Assembly: GCF_012910715.1 (NCBI RefSeq)
Contig: NZ_JABBHF010000007.1
Location: 5,001-69,000 of the forward strand
Direction of reading: 5' to 3'
Origin: Flavivirga algicola
Lineage (GTDB): Bacteria; Bacteroidota; Bacteroidia; Flavobacteriales; Flavobacteriaceae
DNA: 64,000 nucleotides
The position numbers were made by a program, and so were the translations under genes. A model generated the notes under the pieces. The model was not told the origin of the DNA, did not search any database, and saw only the letters and a list, made by a program, of their open reading frames with translations. Shown here piece by piece: positions 17,935 to 27,509 of the stretch (the first letter of the stretch is position 1; each line of letters opens with the position of its first letter).

Positions 17935-20900
17935 ATGATAAAGAATCATTATATATTCTTGTTCATATGTATGTCTAATTTGTTAGTTGGTCAAGCTATA
18001 CATAAGACGTCAAATGATTTAAAATTCGAACACTTTTCTTCTAAAGAAGGGCTGTCTCAAAGATCGGTAACATCCATTTTTCAAGACAAAAAAGGATATT
18101 TGTGGTTTGGAACCAGGGATGGATTAAATAAGTTTGATGGAAAAAGCTTTGTTCAATATAGACATAATTCACAAGATTCTACAAGTTTAAGTTATAGCTG
18201 GATTAGTTCGATCTATGAAGATACTATGGGGAATTTGTGGGTAGGAACCAAACAAGGGCTGAATAAGTATAACCCCATTGGAGATAATTTTATAAGATAT
18301 AAGTATTCACTAAATGAAAATACAATCTCAGATAACGAAATTTGGGATATTACACAGTTAGATGATGATTTTATTTGGGTTGCTACAAACGATGGAATTA
18401 ATAAAATAGAAATAAAAACAAACAAAATATCTTATTTAAAGCATGAAAGTAATAATGTAAATTCCATTTCAGATAATAGAGTTAGAAGTTTTTTTTCTTC
18501 AGAAGAAAATGAATTTTGGATTTGCAATATTGAAAGTGTAGACGTTTATAATGCTCAGAATAAAAGTTTCAGACAATATGATTATCCTAAAGGAACCATA
18601 ACAAATGCACATGTAAACAATTCGCCATCCATATTTATAGATAGCAACCAGAATGTTTGGTTGGGATACGAAGGGGGGCTTGCAATTTTAGATAAAGCTT
18701 CCAATGCTTTTGTGAACTATCATTTAAACGCATCAAGAATCATTGATAAACCTGTGAGGAGTATAAGTGAGGACAATTTTGGAAATATCTGGATAGGAAG
18801 TTATAACGGACTTTATATACTTAACCGTAAAGCAGGAACTCTTAAACACTATGTGCATGACGAAAACAATGATAAGAGTTTAAGTCAAAACTCAATATAT
18901 AAAATTTTAATAGACTCCAATGGAGGCGTGTGGATTGGTACCTGGGCTGGGGGTATAAACTTTTTTGATAAAGACCATGATAATTTCAAAAGTGTTTCTT
19001 CAAGTCTAAACAATAAAGGTTTAAATTATAAGGTAATTAGCTCTATAGTAGAAGGTACGGATAAAAAAATATGGATTGGTACAGAGGGAGGAGGTATTAA
19101 TTTGTATGATAAAAGAACGGGAAAAGTAGAATATTTTATGAGCGATCCCGCAAATCGTTTTAGTTTAAGTTCAAATAACATTAAGCATATATCCAAAGGC
19201 TCTAACGATAATTTATGGATTGGTACGCATGATGGAGGGGTTAATTATGTCAATCCTAATTTAAGGCCTTTAAAGTTTTATAACCTTGAAGATAAATCGC
19301 CTAAAGGGATTAATCTTAAAGATTATAAAATTACTACTATGATGGAGGATAGTAATAAAAATTTATGGATTGGAACGTTGACGGCAGGTGTTATTTTTTA
19401 CAATTCGAAGGAAGCTTCATTAACTAGGTTTAAAAGTCCAATTAAATCTGTAATATTCATTAAACAATCCGATAACCCAAATGTGCTACTTTTTGGAGGG
19501 GCTGGAGGTATTGGTAACATTGATATTAACTCAAAAATTATAAAACTAGTTGATTTTAATAATACGAAAAGTGAATATGGATTTCCTATACAGGCAAATT
19601 GTATATATAAAGATGAAAATGATAATTATTGGATAGGGACAGAAGGCAAGGGGCTTTATAGATACAGTCTTAAATTAAACAAATCGGAACATTTTGGAAC
19701 TAATGAAGGGCTTCCAAGCGAAATAATATATGGTATTTTGCCAGATAAAAATGATAATTTATGGATTAGTACCAATAATGGGCTTAGTAAGTTTGATGTT
19801 AAAAAATTGGCTTTTAGGAATTTTTATGTGTCCGAAGGGCTTCAGAGCAACGAGTTCAATTATGGAGCATTTCTTAAAACATCTTCTGGTGAATTAATGT
19901 TTGGGGGGGTAAATGGGTTAAATTATTTTAACCCTAATAATATAATCGACGAAGATTTTATTCCTAACTTGGATATATATTCAGTTAGTGTTAGAAACAA
20001 ACCTTTCTTAAGAATTACCGATTCAATAAAAGAAATAAAATTAAAGTACGATCAAAATGATTTTAAATTTGATTTTGTTGCTATTAACTTTTCTAATCCA
20101 GATAGTAATAATTATGCTTACATGCTTGAAGGCTTTGATGCTGATTGGAACTTTATCGGAAATAATACAAGTGCAAACTATACCAATTTAAGTCATGGAA
20201 CTTATGTTTTTAAAGTTAAAAATTCCATAGACCCTAATTCATGGAGTGAACCAAATGAGATAAAGGTAATCATATTGCCAGCACCTTGGAAAACATGGTG
20301 GGCGTACCTTATATACTTGTCTTTGGGAGCATTACTATTTTATTTTATAAGAAAGTTGATTAAAGCTAGAATTATTGCTAGAAATGAACTTAAAAGGGAA
20401 AGACTTGAAAAAGAACAAATTGAAGAGGTGAACAAATTAAAGCTCCAACTTTTTACAGAGATATCACATGAGTTTAGAACACCGCTTACACTCATTTTGG
20501 GGCCTGTTGAACAATTGTTGAAATCGAATATTGAAGAAGAAAATCCAGAATACAAAAGAAAATTAGATACCATTAAAATAAATACAAATGTTTTGTTGCA
20601 ACTTACTAGCGAGCTGTTAGACTTTAGAAAAAGCGAATCTGGTAAAGCTAGGCTATTTGCATCAAAAAATAATATTGTTCCTTTTATTCAACAAACAAAG
20701 CTTTCATTTGATGAATTGGCACAGCAAAAAAATATTGATTTTCAATTTATCTCAGAAAAGGATACTATTAAAGTATGGTTTGATGATTCCAAATTAAGGA
20801 AAATACTATTTAATTTACTGTCTAACGCATTTAAATACTCAAGTGAGAATCAGAAAATTATAGTTCGTACTTCGGTAACATCAAAAAAACATAGTCTCGA

Positions 20901-22053
20901 TTCAAATAAAGCCGTTAAAATCGATATTATTAATTTCGATAATGTGATTCCAAAAGAAAAAATCAATTTGATTTTCGATAGGTTTTATAGATTAGATCAT
21001 AAAAACCTATATACGGGTAGTGGCTTGGGGCTATCACTTACAAAGAGACTTGTAGAGCTGCACAAAGGTGAAATTGTAGTGAAAAGTTCTAAAAAGGATG
21101 GCACTTGTTTTAGTGTTTATTTGCCATTGGGCAAAGGGCACCTTTTGAAAAACGAACGGTTAGAATCCACAGATATCAATGAAGAAATGCAAATTGTTAG
21201 TGGGGCTCCTTTTGTAAAGCAAGAACTACTCAAAATATCACTAGAGTCAGAAACTAACATAGAGCCAATTGACAAATCCCGTGAAACGATTTTGATAGTT
21301 GAAGACAATACCGAAGTTAGAAGTTATATTAAAAGTATTTTTTCTAAAAACTATAACATATTTGAAGCAGCAAATGGGCAAGAAGCCATTGAAATGGCTC
21401 AAAAAGAAGAGGTTGATGTTATTGTTAGTGATGTTATGATGCCAATTATGGACGGTTTCGAATTATGCCATAAAGTAAAGTCCGAAATTATAACTAGTCA
21501 TATTCCAGTTGTATTGCTTACTGCTAAGACTTCAGACCAATACAAAAAAACAGGTTATAAAATTGGAGCAGATATATATATAACAAAACCATTCGATGTA
21601 GATGTTTTAAAGCTCAGAATATTTAATTTATTAGAAAATAGAAAGAATATTATTTCTAAATTTAAGAAAGATATTATTTTAGAACCTGAGGCACTAAATA
21701 TTACTTCAGAAGATGAGAAGTTTTTGCAAAAAGCGATAAAAATAGTAGAGAATAACATTACAAATCCAGATTTTAATGTATCTGTATTTACAAGTTTAAT
21801 GGGAATGAGTCGACCAGTATTGTATAGAAAGCTTAAAGCTTTGGTAGATCAATCTGTTTCAGAATTCATAAGAGGTATTCGGTTAAAAATAGCAAAACAA
21901 ATGTTGATTGAAACTAAAATGAATGTTTCTCAAATAGCTTATGAAGTTGGGTTTAATGATCTTAAATATTTTAGAAAATGTTTCAAAGAACTTTTTAATG
22001 AAACACCTACAGTTACTAGAAATAGGCACCTTGAAAAAACAATAGAGCCTTAA
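17935..22053 (+). CDS. Hybrid two-component system (HTCS) sensor-regulator of the PUL
   Basis: A 1372-residue one-protein signalling system. After a signal peptide come a dozen propeller repeats of the form xxLWIGTxxGGIxxY (about residues 35-680). A Y_Y_Y domain follows (FDFVAINFSNPDSNNYAYML), then a transmembrane helix near residue 790. The histidine kinase shows His845 in EISHEFRTP and GSGLGLSL in the ATPase. The receiver domain has Asp1166 in VSDVMMP, and a C-terminal AraC-type HTH ends the protein. Such proteins bind an oligosaccharide in the periplasm and activate the adjacent susCD operon. The position right before susC fits this. All catalytic motifs look intact. Confidence 0.96.
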   Translation: MIKNHYIFLFICMSNLLVGQAIHKTSNDLKFEHFSSKEGLSQRSVTSIFQDKKGYLWFGTRDGLNKFDGKSFVQYRHNSQDSTSLSYSWISSIYEDTMGNLWVGTKQGLNKYNPIGDNFIRYKYSLNENTISDNEIWDITQLDDDFIWVATNDGINKIEIKTNKISYLKHESNNVNSISDNRVRSFFSSEENEFWICNIESVDVYNAQNKSFRQYDYPKGTITNAHVNNSPSIFIDSNQNVWLGYEGGLAILDKASNAFVNYHLNASRIIDKPVRSISEDNFGNIWIGSYNGLYILNRKAGTLKHYVHDENNDKSLSQNSIYKILIDSNGGVWIGTWAGGINFFDKDHDNFKSVSSSLNNKGLNYKVISSIVEGTDKKIWIGTEGGGINLYDKRTGKVEYFMSDPANRFSLSSNNIKHISKGSNDNLWIGTHDGGVNYVNPNLRPLKFYNLEDKSPKGINLKDYKITTMMEDSNKNLWIGTLTAGVIFYNSKEASLTRFKSPIKSVIFIKQSDNPNVLLFGGAGGIGNIDINSKIIKLVDFNNTKSEYGFPIQANCIYKDENDNYWIGTEGKGLYRYSLKLNKSEHFGTNEGLPSEIIYGILPDKNDNLWISTNNGLSKFDVKKLAFRNFYVSEGLQSNEFNYGAFLKTSSGELMFGGVNGLNYFNPNNIIDEDFIPNLDIYSVSVRNKPFLRITDSIKEIKLKYDQNDFKFDFVAINFSNPDSNNYAYMLEGFDADWNFIGNNTSANYTNLSHGTYVFKVKNSIDPNSWSEPNEIKVIILPAPWKTWWAYLIYLSLGALLFYFIRKLIKARIIARNELKRERLEKEQIEEVNKLKLQLFTEISHEFRTPLTLILGPVEQLLKSNIEEENPEYKRKLDTIKINTNVLLQLTSELLDFRKSESGKARLFASKNNIVPFIQQTKLSFDELAQQKNIDFQFISEKDTIKVWFDDSKLRKILFNLLSNAFKYSSENQKIIVRTSVTSKKHSLDSNKAVKIDIINFDNVIPKEKINLIFDRFYRLDHKNLYTGSGLGLSLTKRLVELHKGEIVVKSSKKDGTCFSVYLPLGKGHLLKNERLESTDINEEMQIVSGAPFVKQELLKISLESETNIEPIDKSRETILIVEDNTEVRSYIKSIFSKNYNIFEAANGQEAIEMAQKEEVDVIVSDVMMPIMDGFELCHKVKSEIITSHIPVVLLTAKTSDQYKKTGYKIGADIYITKPFDVDVLKLRIFNLLENRKNIISKFKKDIILEPEALNITSEDEKFLQKAIKIVENNITNPDFNVSVFTSLMGMSRPVLYRKLKALVDQSVSEFIRGIRLKIAKQMLIETKMNVSQIAYEVGFNDLKYFRKCFKELFNETPTVTRNRHLEKTIEP

Positions 22054-22339
22054 AAACTGTTGTTTTATTATTTAAAAATACTAATAATCTATATTCTTAA
22101 ATAAGTTTAAGAAATCTTCAAAAGGTATTTTACTTTAAATAGCAAATTAAAAGAGCGCGCTTGCATGATACGTTTTGTTCAGTGTCTTGAACAATAAGTA
22201 CATGCTAAAAGAACGGAATTACTCCCTTTATTTGTGAAATTTGAGATAAATTTATACTATAATTAGAATCCAATAATTCTGATGTAAAACCGCCTTAAGG
22301 TTTGTTTGTACTTAGTTTTAAAGTGAATAGTAGTTAGTT

Positions 22340-22347
22340 TATATTTG
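22340..22347 (+). promoter_or_regulatory. Candidate -7 promoter box (TATATTTG)
   Basis: An exact match to TAnnTTTG, about 15 bases before the hairpin at 22362. A transcript starting here would run straight into that hairpin. There is no convincing -33 box at the proper distance. Confidence 0.4.
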
Positions 22348-22361
22348 AGTTAGTTTAGTTG

Positions 22362-22397
22362 AAAAGTGGTGTGTTGTATAACACACCACTTTTTTTT
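22362..22397 (+). terminator. Strong intrinsic terminator or attenuator in the susC leader
   Basis: The perfect 14-bp stem AAAAGTGGTGTGTT (22362-22375) and AACACACCACTTTT (22380-22393) closes a four-base loop, with a T run to 22397. It is 309 bases after the HTCS stop and 125 bases before the susC start. It may end the HTCS message, or act on a leader transcript of susC. Confidence 0.85.
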
Positions 22398-22432
22398 GAA
22401 ATAGCATGTAGCTTCAAAAGTGTATGAACGAT

Positions 22433-22463
22433 TTCCCCCTTCTTTTTTTTCTGATATTCCCCT
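22433..22463. promoter_or_regulatory. Candidate HTCS binding site: direct repeat upstream of susC
   Basis: TTCCCCCT (22433-22440) and TTCCCCT (22457-22463) form a direct repeat about 23 bp apart. They stand out in AT-rich DNA and lie just upstream of a TAGCTTTA sequence (about 22484) that resembles a -7 box. AraC-type domains of HTCS proteins bind direct repeats, so this is a plausible activator site. Confidence 0.45.
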
Positions 22464-22521
22464 AAGACGAATAGAGCCGTGCTGTAGCTTTACCATATTA
22501 TTAACAAACTAAAATTTAAAA

Positions 22522-25500
22522 ATGAAAAAAAGAATTACTAAATCGACTAGATGGTATTGTTTTGTTGCAATACTCTATCTATTTTGTACCCATGTCGTAT
22601 TGGCCCAAGAGCAAAGTGTTTCTGGTAGTGTTTTAGATGAAAACAATGTCGGAATACCTGGGGTGAATATTATAGTAGAAGGAACAAATAAAGGAGCAGT
22701 ATCAGATTTTGACGGAAAATTTAAAATAAATGCTTCCTCAGGAAATACATTGGTCTTTTCATATTTGGGATATAAGACACAAAGAGTCGTACTGGGTAAT
22801 AGTACAACGATTACGGTAACCTTGATTGCCGATGTAGAACAATTAGATGAGTTAGTAGTTATAGGGTATGGTGCCCGAAAAAAATCTGATTTAACAGGAT
22901 CTGTATCAACAGTGAAAGGAGAATCATTAACAGTGGCCCCAATGGCTAATCTCTCGGCAGGGCTTTCAGGTAAATTAACAGGTGTTGTTACTTCTCAGCA
23001 AACAGGATTACCTGGTTTCGATAATACAACAATTAGAGTAAGAGGTACCAGTACATTAAATAATAATGGCGCTCTTATTATTGTTGATGGTGTAGAAAGA
23101 CCTTTAGGAAGAATTAATCCTAATGAAATTGAAAGTATTACTGTGTTAAAGGATGCAGCATCAGCAGCTATATATGGTGCAAGAGCTGCGAATGGTGTTA
23201 TTTTAGTAACAACAAAAAGAGGAGGAGATCGTAAAGCAACCTTTAACTTTTCAACGAGTTATGGGATACAAACGATATTGAATTCTCCACAAATGATGAA
23301 TTCTTTACAGTTTGCTACGCATTTTAATGAGGCTCAGTTGAACTCTAACCCTAATTTAGATCCATCAGGTTTAAGGTTTTCGCCTCAGGATATTGAGGAT
23401 ATAAGAAATGGGTTAACACCTGATACAAATTGGTATGATGAGGTTATTCAAAATAACGCCCCTATATTACAACACAACCTAACAATTGATGGTGGAAATG
23501 AAAAAACAGGCTATTTTCTGTCTTTTGGACATTTAGATCAAGAAGGACTGTATAAAAGTTCTGGTTTTAAATCATATAGTATTCGTTCAAACATTGATAC
23601 AAAAATTGGAGAAAACTTAACTATTGGTTTAGATTTAACTGGTAGATTAGAAGAAACAACCAATAGTGCTTTTGCTGGTTTGAATGATGATCCAGATAGG
23701 ACAAGTTTTGCTACATGGGCCATATTTGCAGCTGTTGGTAATGGTATCCCAACATTTGCCCCTTATGTTGATGGTGACGGAGACGGTGAAGTTGATGACC
23801 TAGGTTTTGATGGAAAAATTGATTCTGCAATAGGTCGAGCAAATCATTCAGGAAGATATGTAAGAAGGAATAATGTATTTCAAAGCGCACTAAACCTTAA
23901 GTATGAGTTTCCTTGGTTAGAAGGACTTTTTGCAAAGGCAAGATATTCTTATGATGCATCTTTCAACAACAGAAGAGCCTTTAAAACACCATTTACATAT
24001 TACCAACCAGTGAGTGCAGGTTTCAGTGTTGCAGAAAGTGCGCCATCTCCATCGTTAACCGAAAATAGAGGAACCTGGAATCAAAGGACAGCTCAATTTA
24101 GTTTAGGTTATGATAAAGAATTTGGAAAAAATAAAATTGGTGCATTATTTTTATATGAGCAGGTGGAAATAACATCGAGTAACCTAGGAGCATTTAGAGA
24201 TGGGTTCTTGGGGACAACGATTGATCAATTCATCGCAGGTTCTGAAGAGAATGCATCGAATAGCGGATCGGCAAGGGAGCAAGCTAGAATAGGTTATGTT
24301 GGTAGAGTGAACTATGATAGAGCAGGTAAGTACTTGTTACAGGCTAATTTTAGATATGATGGTTCGCACCGATTTGCTAAATCTGATCGATTTGGTTTCT
24401 TTCCAGCTGTTAGTGCTGGATGGAGAATTTCTAGAGAAGATTTTTTCCCTCAGGATGGCGTAGTTAGTAACTTAAAATTAAGAGCTTCATGGGGTAAATT
24501 TGGAAATGATAGGATTAACGATTTTCAATTCCTATCTCTATATAGTATAGAACCGTCTGTTTCTGCAGTAGGAGGTACTACCCGAACGGGTATAAGTGAG
24601 TCGGTGCTTCAAAACCCATTTATAACATGGGAAGAAGCCATAGGGACTAATATTGGATTTGAATTAGGTCTTTTAAATAATAAAATAGGTGTAGAGTTTG
24701 ATTACTTTACTAAAGACACAAAGGATATTTTAATTGATGCTGGAGGTGACACGCCAGATACTTTTGCTGGAATTTTACCAGATGAAAATATTGGTGAAAC
24801 TAAAAACAATGGTATAGAAGCTGAAGTTAGATATTCTGATAATTTTGGGGATTTTAGCTTAACTACATCTGCTAATATTACTTACTCAACTAGTGAAGTT
24901 GTTAATATAGCTGAAGCCGAAAATGTTAACGAATGGTACAAGCTTACTGGGCAACCAATAGGAGTAGAACGTGGTTTGGTTTCGCTTGGCTTATTCCAAT
25001 CTAGAGAAGAATTGGACAATTCTCCAAGACAAGACCAAGATGAAGTGAATCCAAATTCGACGCTTTTCCCAGGAGACATAAAATATAAAGATATTAATGA
25101 AGATGGTGTTATTGATGGGGATGACAGAACGATTATTGGTAAAAGTGATCTTCCTGAAGTCGTATTTGGTTTCAATTTAAATATGCAATACAAAGGGTTT
25201 GGGCTTGTAGCTAATTTTCAAGGAGCAACAGGTTTTACTAGATACATTGAGTATGTGCCTTTTTCAGTAGAATCTAATTCCAGAGCAGCACTGGTCGATT
25301 CTTGGAGACCTGGTAATGAAGGTGCAAGATTTCCACGGTTAACCGTTGGAGGCACAGCTAATAATAGTTTAAGGTCTAGCTTTTGGTTAAATGATGTGAC
25401 ATATTTTAGACTAAGAAATGTACAGTTGTCTTATACGTTACCAGATACAGCACTAAAATCTGTAGGAATTGATAGTGTTAGACTTCATTTATCGAGTACA

Positions 25501-25614
25501 AACCTATTTACTTTAACCAATGTAAAAGATGTAGATCCTGAAGGTCCTTCAACGGAAAGACCATATTATCCGCAAATGAAGTCTACTACATTTGGTGTTA
25601 ACATAACCTTTTAA
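22522..25614 (+). CDS. SusC/RagA family TonB-linked outer-membrane transporter
   Basis: A 1030-residue TonB-dependent transporter for oligosaccharides. The signal peptide ends near VLAQE (about residue 30). A carboxypeptidase-regulatory-like domain follows (VSGSVLDENNVGIPGVNIIV), then a TonB-box-like stretch LDELVVIGYG. The plug domain contains IRVRGTSTLNNN and TVLKDAASAAIYGARAANGV, typical of SusC. The C-terminal barrel ends in TTFGVNITF with a terminal aromatic residue. It starts the PUL structural genes and is followed 11 bases later by susD. Its likely cargo is a fragment of a sulfated, fucose-containing polysaccharide, judged from the downstream enzymes. Confidence 0.97.
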   Translation: MKKRITKSTRWYCFVAILYLFCTHVVLAQEQSVSGSVLDENNVGIPGVNIIVEGTNKGAVSDFDGKFKINASSGNTLVFSYLGYKTQRVVLGNSTTITVTLIADVEQLDELVVIGYGARKKSDLTGSVSTVKGESLTVAPMANLSAGLSGKLTGVVTSQQTGLPGFDNTTIRVRGTSTLNNNGALIIVDGVERPLGRINPNEIESITVLKDAASAAIYGARAANGVILVTTKRGGDRKATFNFSTSYGIQTILNSPQMMNSLQFATHFNEAQLNSNPNLDPSGLRFSPQDIEDIRNGLTPDTNWYDEVIQNNAPILQHNLTIDGGNEKTGYFLSFGHLDQEGLYKSSGFKSYSIRSNIDTKIGENLTIGLDLTGRLEETTNSAFAGLNDDPDRTSFATWAIFAAVGNGIPTFAPYVDGDGDGEVDDLGFDGKIDSAIGRANHSGRYVRRNNVFQSALNLKYEFPWLEGLFAKARYSYDASFNNRRAFKTPFTYYQPVSAGFSVAESAPSPSLTENRGTWNQRTAQFSLGYDKEFGKNKIGALFLYEQVEITSSNLGAFRDGFLGTTIDQFIAGSEENASNSGSAREQARIGYVGRVNYDRAGKYLLQANFRYDGSHRFAKSDRFGFFPAVSAGWRISREDFFPQDGVVSNLKLRASWGKFGNDRINDFQFLSLYSIEPSVSAVGGTTRTGISESVLQNPFITWEEAIGTNIGFELGLLNNKIGVEFDYFTKDTKDILIDAGGDTPDTFAGILPDENIGETKNNGIEAEVRYSDNFGDFSLTTSANITYSTSEVVNIAEAENVNEWYKLTGQPIGVERGLVSLGLFQSREELDNSPRQDQDEVNPNSTLFPGDIKYKDINEDGVIDGDDRTIIGKSDLPEVVFGFNLNMQYKGFGLVANFQGATGFTRYIEYVPFSVESNSRAALVDSWRPGNEGARFPRLTVGGTANNSLRSSFWLNDVTYFRLRNVQLSYTLPDTALKSVGIDSVRLHLSSTNLFTLTNVKDVDPEGPSTERPYYPQMKSTTFGVNITF

Positions 25615-25625
25615 AATAAACAATA

Positions 25626-27338
25626 ATGAGAAAGATAAACATATTAATATTCGTTTTTTGCCTATTATTTTCAATGGTAGGTTGTCATGACGATCTTGAT
25701 GTAGAAAATAAATCTGGGATTAGCTCTGATGCTGTTTTTTCAGATGAAGGATTGGTAGAAGCATTCCTTTATACGCTCTATTCATATACAGGAGTAGATT
25801 ATATGAGAGGAATTGGTTCAATAGGAAGTGATGGACCTTCTAATCGCCTTTACAATAACACTTTTCAGATGGCATCTATTACAGATGAAGCCAGGGCAAA
25901 AAGTGGTTGGGTAGGCGCGAATAGAAATGTTGCGCCAGGGAATATATCTCCAACAGATAATAGAGGCTTAGAACCTAATTTTTGGAGAAATTGCTATAGA
26001 GGTATAAGAGAGTGTAGTACCATGATAGAAGGACTAAAGGATTCAAGTTTAGAAGAATCATTCGTAAGTCAAATGAGTGCAGAGGCCAGATGGTTAAGAG
26101 CGATGCTTTATTTCGAATTGGTGAGACGATATGGTGGAGTCCCTTTAATTACAGCGCCGCAAGGAATAGATGACGATTTATTAGTATCTCGTAATACCGC
26201 AGACGAGGTTTACGATTTTATTTTTTCGGAGTTAGAAGCTGCTGCCAACGATTTGCCGTCTGTTAATGATGGTGCTTCAAGAGATAGAGCTAATAAAGAG
26301 GGAGCTTGGGCTCTAAATGGAAGAGCTATGTTATATGCGGAAAGATGGGCACAATCTGCCATGCTTTCTAAAAGAGTTATAGATGCAGGTATGGAATTAT
26401 CTCCAGATTATAATGCATTGTTTAGATCGTATGGAGATGATCCAGAGATACTTTTCGAAGTACGTGTTGAGGTAGGAACCTTTGCGCATGGAGCAGATAA
26501 ATGGAACTGGCCACTGGGATATAGAAGTGAAGCGGGAGGTCAAACTAACCCAACACAAGAGTTTGTAGATTCTTATGAAACTACTGATGGATTGCCTATT
26601 ACCGATCCACTATCTATTTACGATCCTAATGATCCATATGCAAATAGAGACCCTAGATTTGCTGCTTCAATAGGTTTTCACGGTAATCCATTTGGTTTAA
26701 CACCAAAAACGGGTATCGATAGATTGGATATCGAATTTATTATTGGTAGAGATGGATTGAGGAATCCAAACGATGGTAACGATACACAGACGGGTTATTA
26801 TCTTAAAAAATTCATGGATCCGTCATTAGGGCTAGATCCAGATAGAGGTGCCAGTAAAACCTCTTTCAAACACATAAGATTTGGAGAGGTCCTGCTAAAC
26901 TATGCCGAAGCTAAAAATGAAGATTCGGGTCCAGACCAAAGTGTACATGACGCAATTAATGAAATTAGAAGCAGGCCAAGTGTGAATATGCCAGATATCC
27001 CGGCTGGTTTGGATAAAGATGAAATGCGAGAAAGAATTCGTCAAGAAAGAAAAATTGAGTTGGCTTTTGAAACACATCGTTGGTACGATTTGATTAGATG
27101 GAGAATAGCTGAAGATGTGTTAAATGGTAAACAATTTCATGGTATGAAAATAACTAGAACAACACCAGTTCCAGATCCATATGAGGCTGAGTATGATCCT
27201 GCAAATTTAGTTTACGATCCTACATTTGTTGTAAGCACTACAGTACCTCAGGTGTTTTTACCACATTTTTATTTGATGCCTATTCCGCAATCAGAAATAG
27301 ACAAAAATATAAATTTAAGACAAAACCCAGGATACTAA
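25626..27338 (+). CDS. SusD/RagB family surface glycan-binding lipoprotein
   Basis: A 570-residue SusD-like lipoprotein with the lipobox ending at Cys20 (FSMVGC). The helical SusD core shows EARWLRAMLYFELVRRYGGV (about residues 153-172) and ELEAAANDLP. Near the C-terminus come HIRFGEVLLNYAEAKNE, RQERKIELAFETHRWYDLIRW, and a final LMPIPQSEIDKNINLRQNPGY-like segment (split here by family convention). It caps the SusC channel and captures oligosaccharides at the cell surface. It is co-transcribed with susC, and a strong terminator follows. Confidence 0.97.
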   Translation: MRKINILIFVFCLLFSMVGCHDDLDVENKSGISSDAVFSDEGLVEAFLYTLYSYTGVDYMRGIGSIGSDGPSNRLYNNTFQMASITDEARAKSGWVGANRNVAPGNISPTDNRGLEPNFWRNCYRGIRECSTMIEGLKDSSLEESFVSQMSAEARWLRAMLYFELVRRYGGVPLITAPQGIDDDLLVSRNTADEVYDFIFSELEAAANDLPSVNDGASRDRANKEGAWALNGRAMLYAERWAQSAMLSKRVIDAGMELSPDYNALFRSYGDDPEILFEVRVEVGTFAHGADKWNWPLGYRSEAGGQTNPTQEFVDSYETTDGLPITDPLSIYDPNDPYANRDPRFAASIGFHGNPFGLTPKTGIDRLDIEFIIGRDGLRNPNDGNDTQTGYYLKKFMDPSLGLDPDRGASKTSFKHIRFGEVLLNYAEAKNEDSGPDQSVHDAINEIRSRPSVNMPDIPAGLDKDEMRERIRQERKIELAFETHRWYDLIRWRIAEDVLNGKQFHGMKITRTTPVPDPYEAEYDPANLVYDPTFVVSTTVPQVFLPHFYLMPIPQSEIDKNINLRQNPGY

Positions 27339-27346
27339 ACCATCTT

Positions 27347-27390
27347 AAAGGCACATAATACTTTCATAAGATATTATGTGCCTTTTATTA
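27347..27390 (+). terminator. Intrinsic terminator after susD
   Basis: The perfect 14-bp stem AAAGGCACATAATA (27347-27360) and TATTATGTGCCTTT (27372-27385) closes an 11-base loop and ends in a short T-rich tract. It separates susCD from GH88. It may be partly read through, as is common after susCD. Confidence 0.85.
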
Positions 27391-27509
27391 CTAAAATATT
27401 TTTTTAATTAAAATCGACTAGAGAGAGCTTATTGGCTATGTTGTAAAAACTAACGCACTCTATAAATAAGCATAATGACTCTATTGAAAAACTTCTATTA
27501 AAATTTGAT

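Larger units (their letters stand above)
22054..22521. other. HTCS-susC intergenic region with hairpin and candidate activator site
   Basis: This region contains a TATATTTG box (22340-22347), a perfect terminator-like hairpin (22362-22397), and a direct repeat of TTCCCCCT/TTCCCCT (22433-22463) about 60-90 bases upstream of the susC ATG. I see no coding frame. The rest (22054-22330) shows no structure that I can support. Confidence 0.7.
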
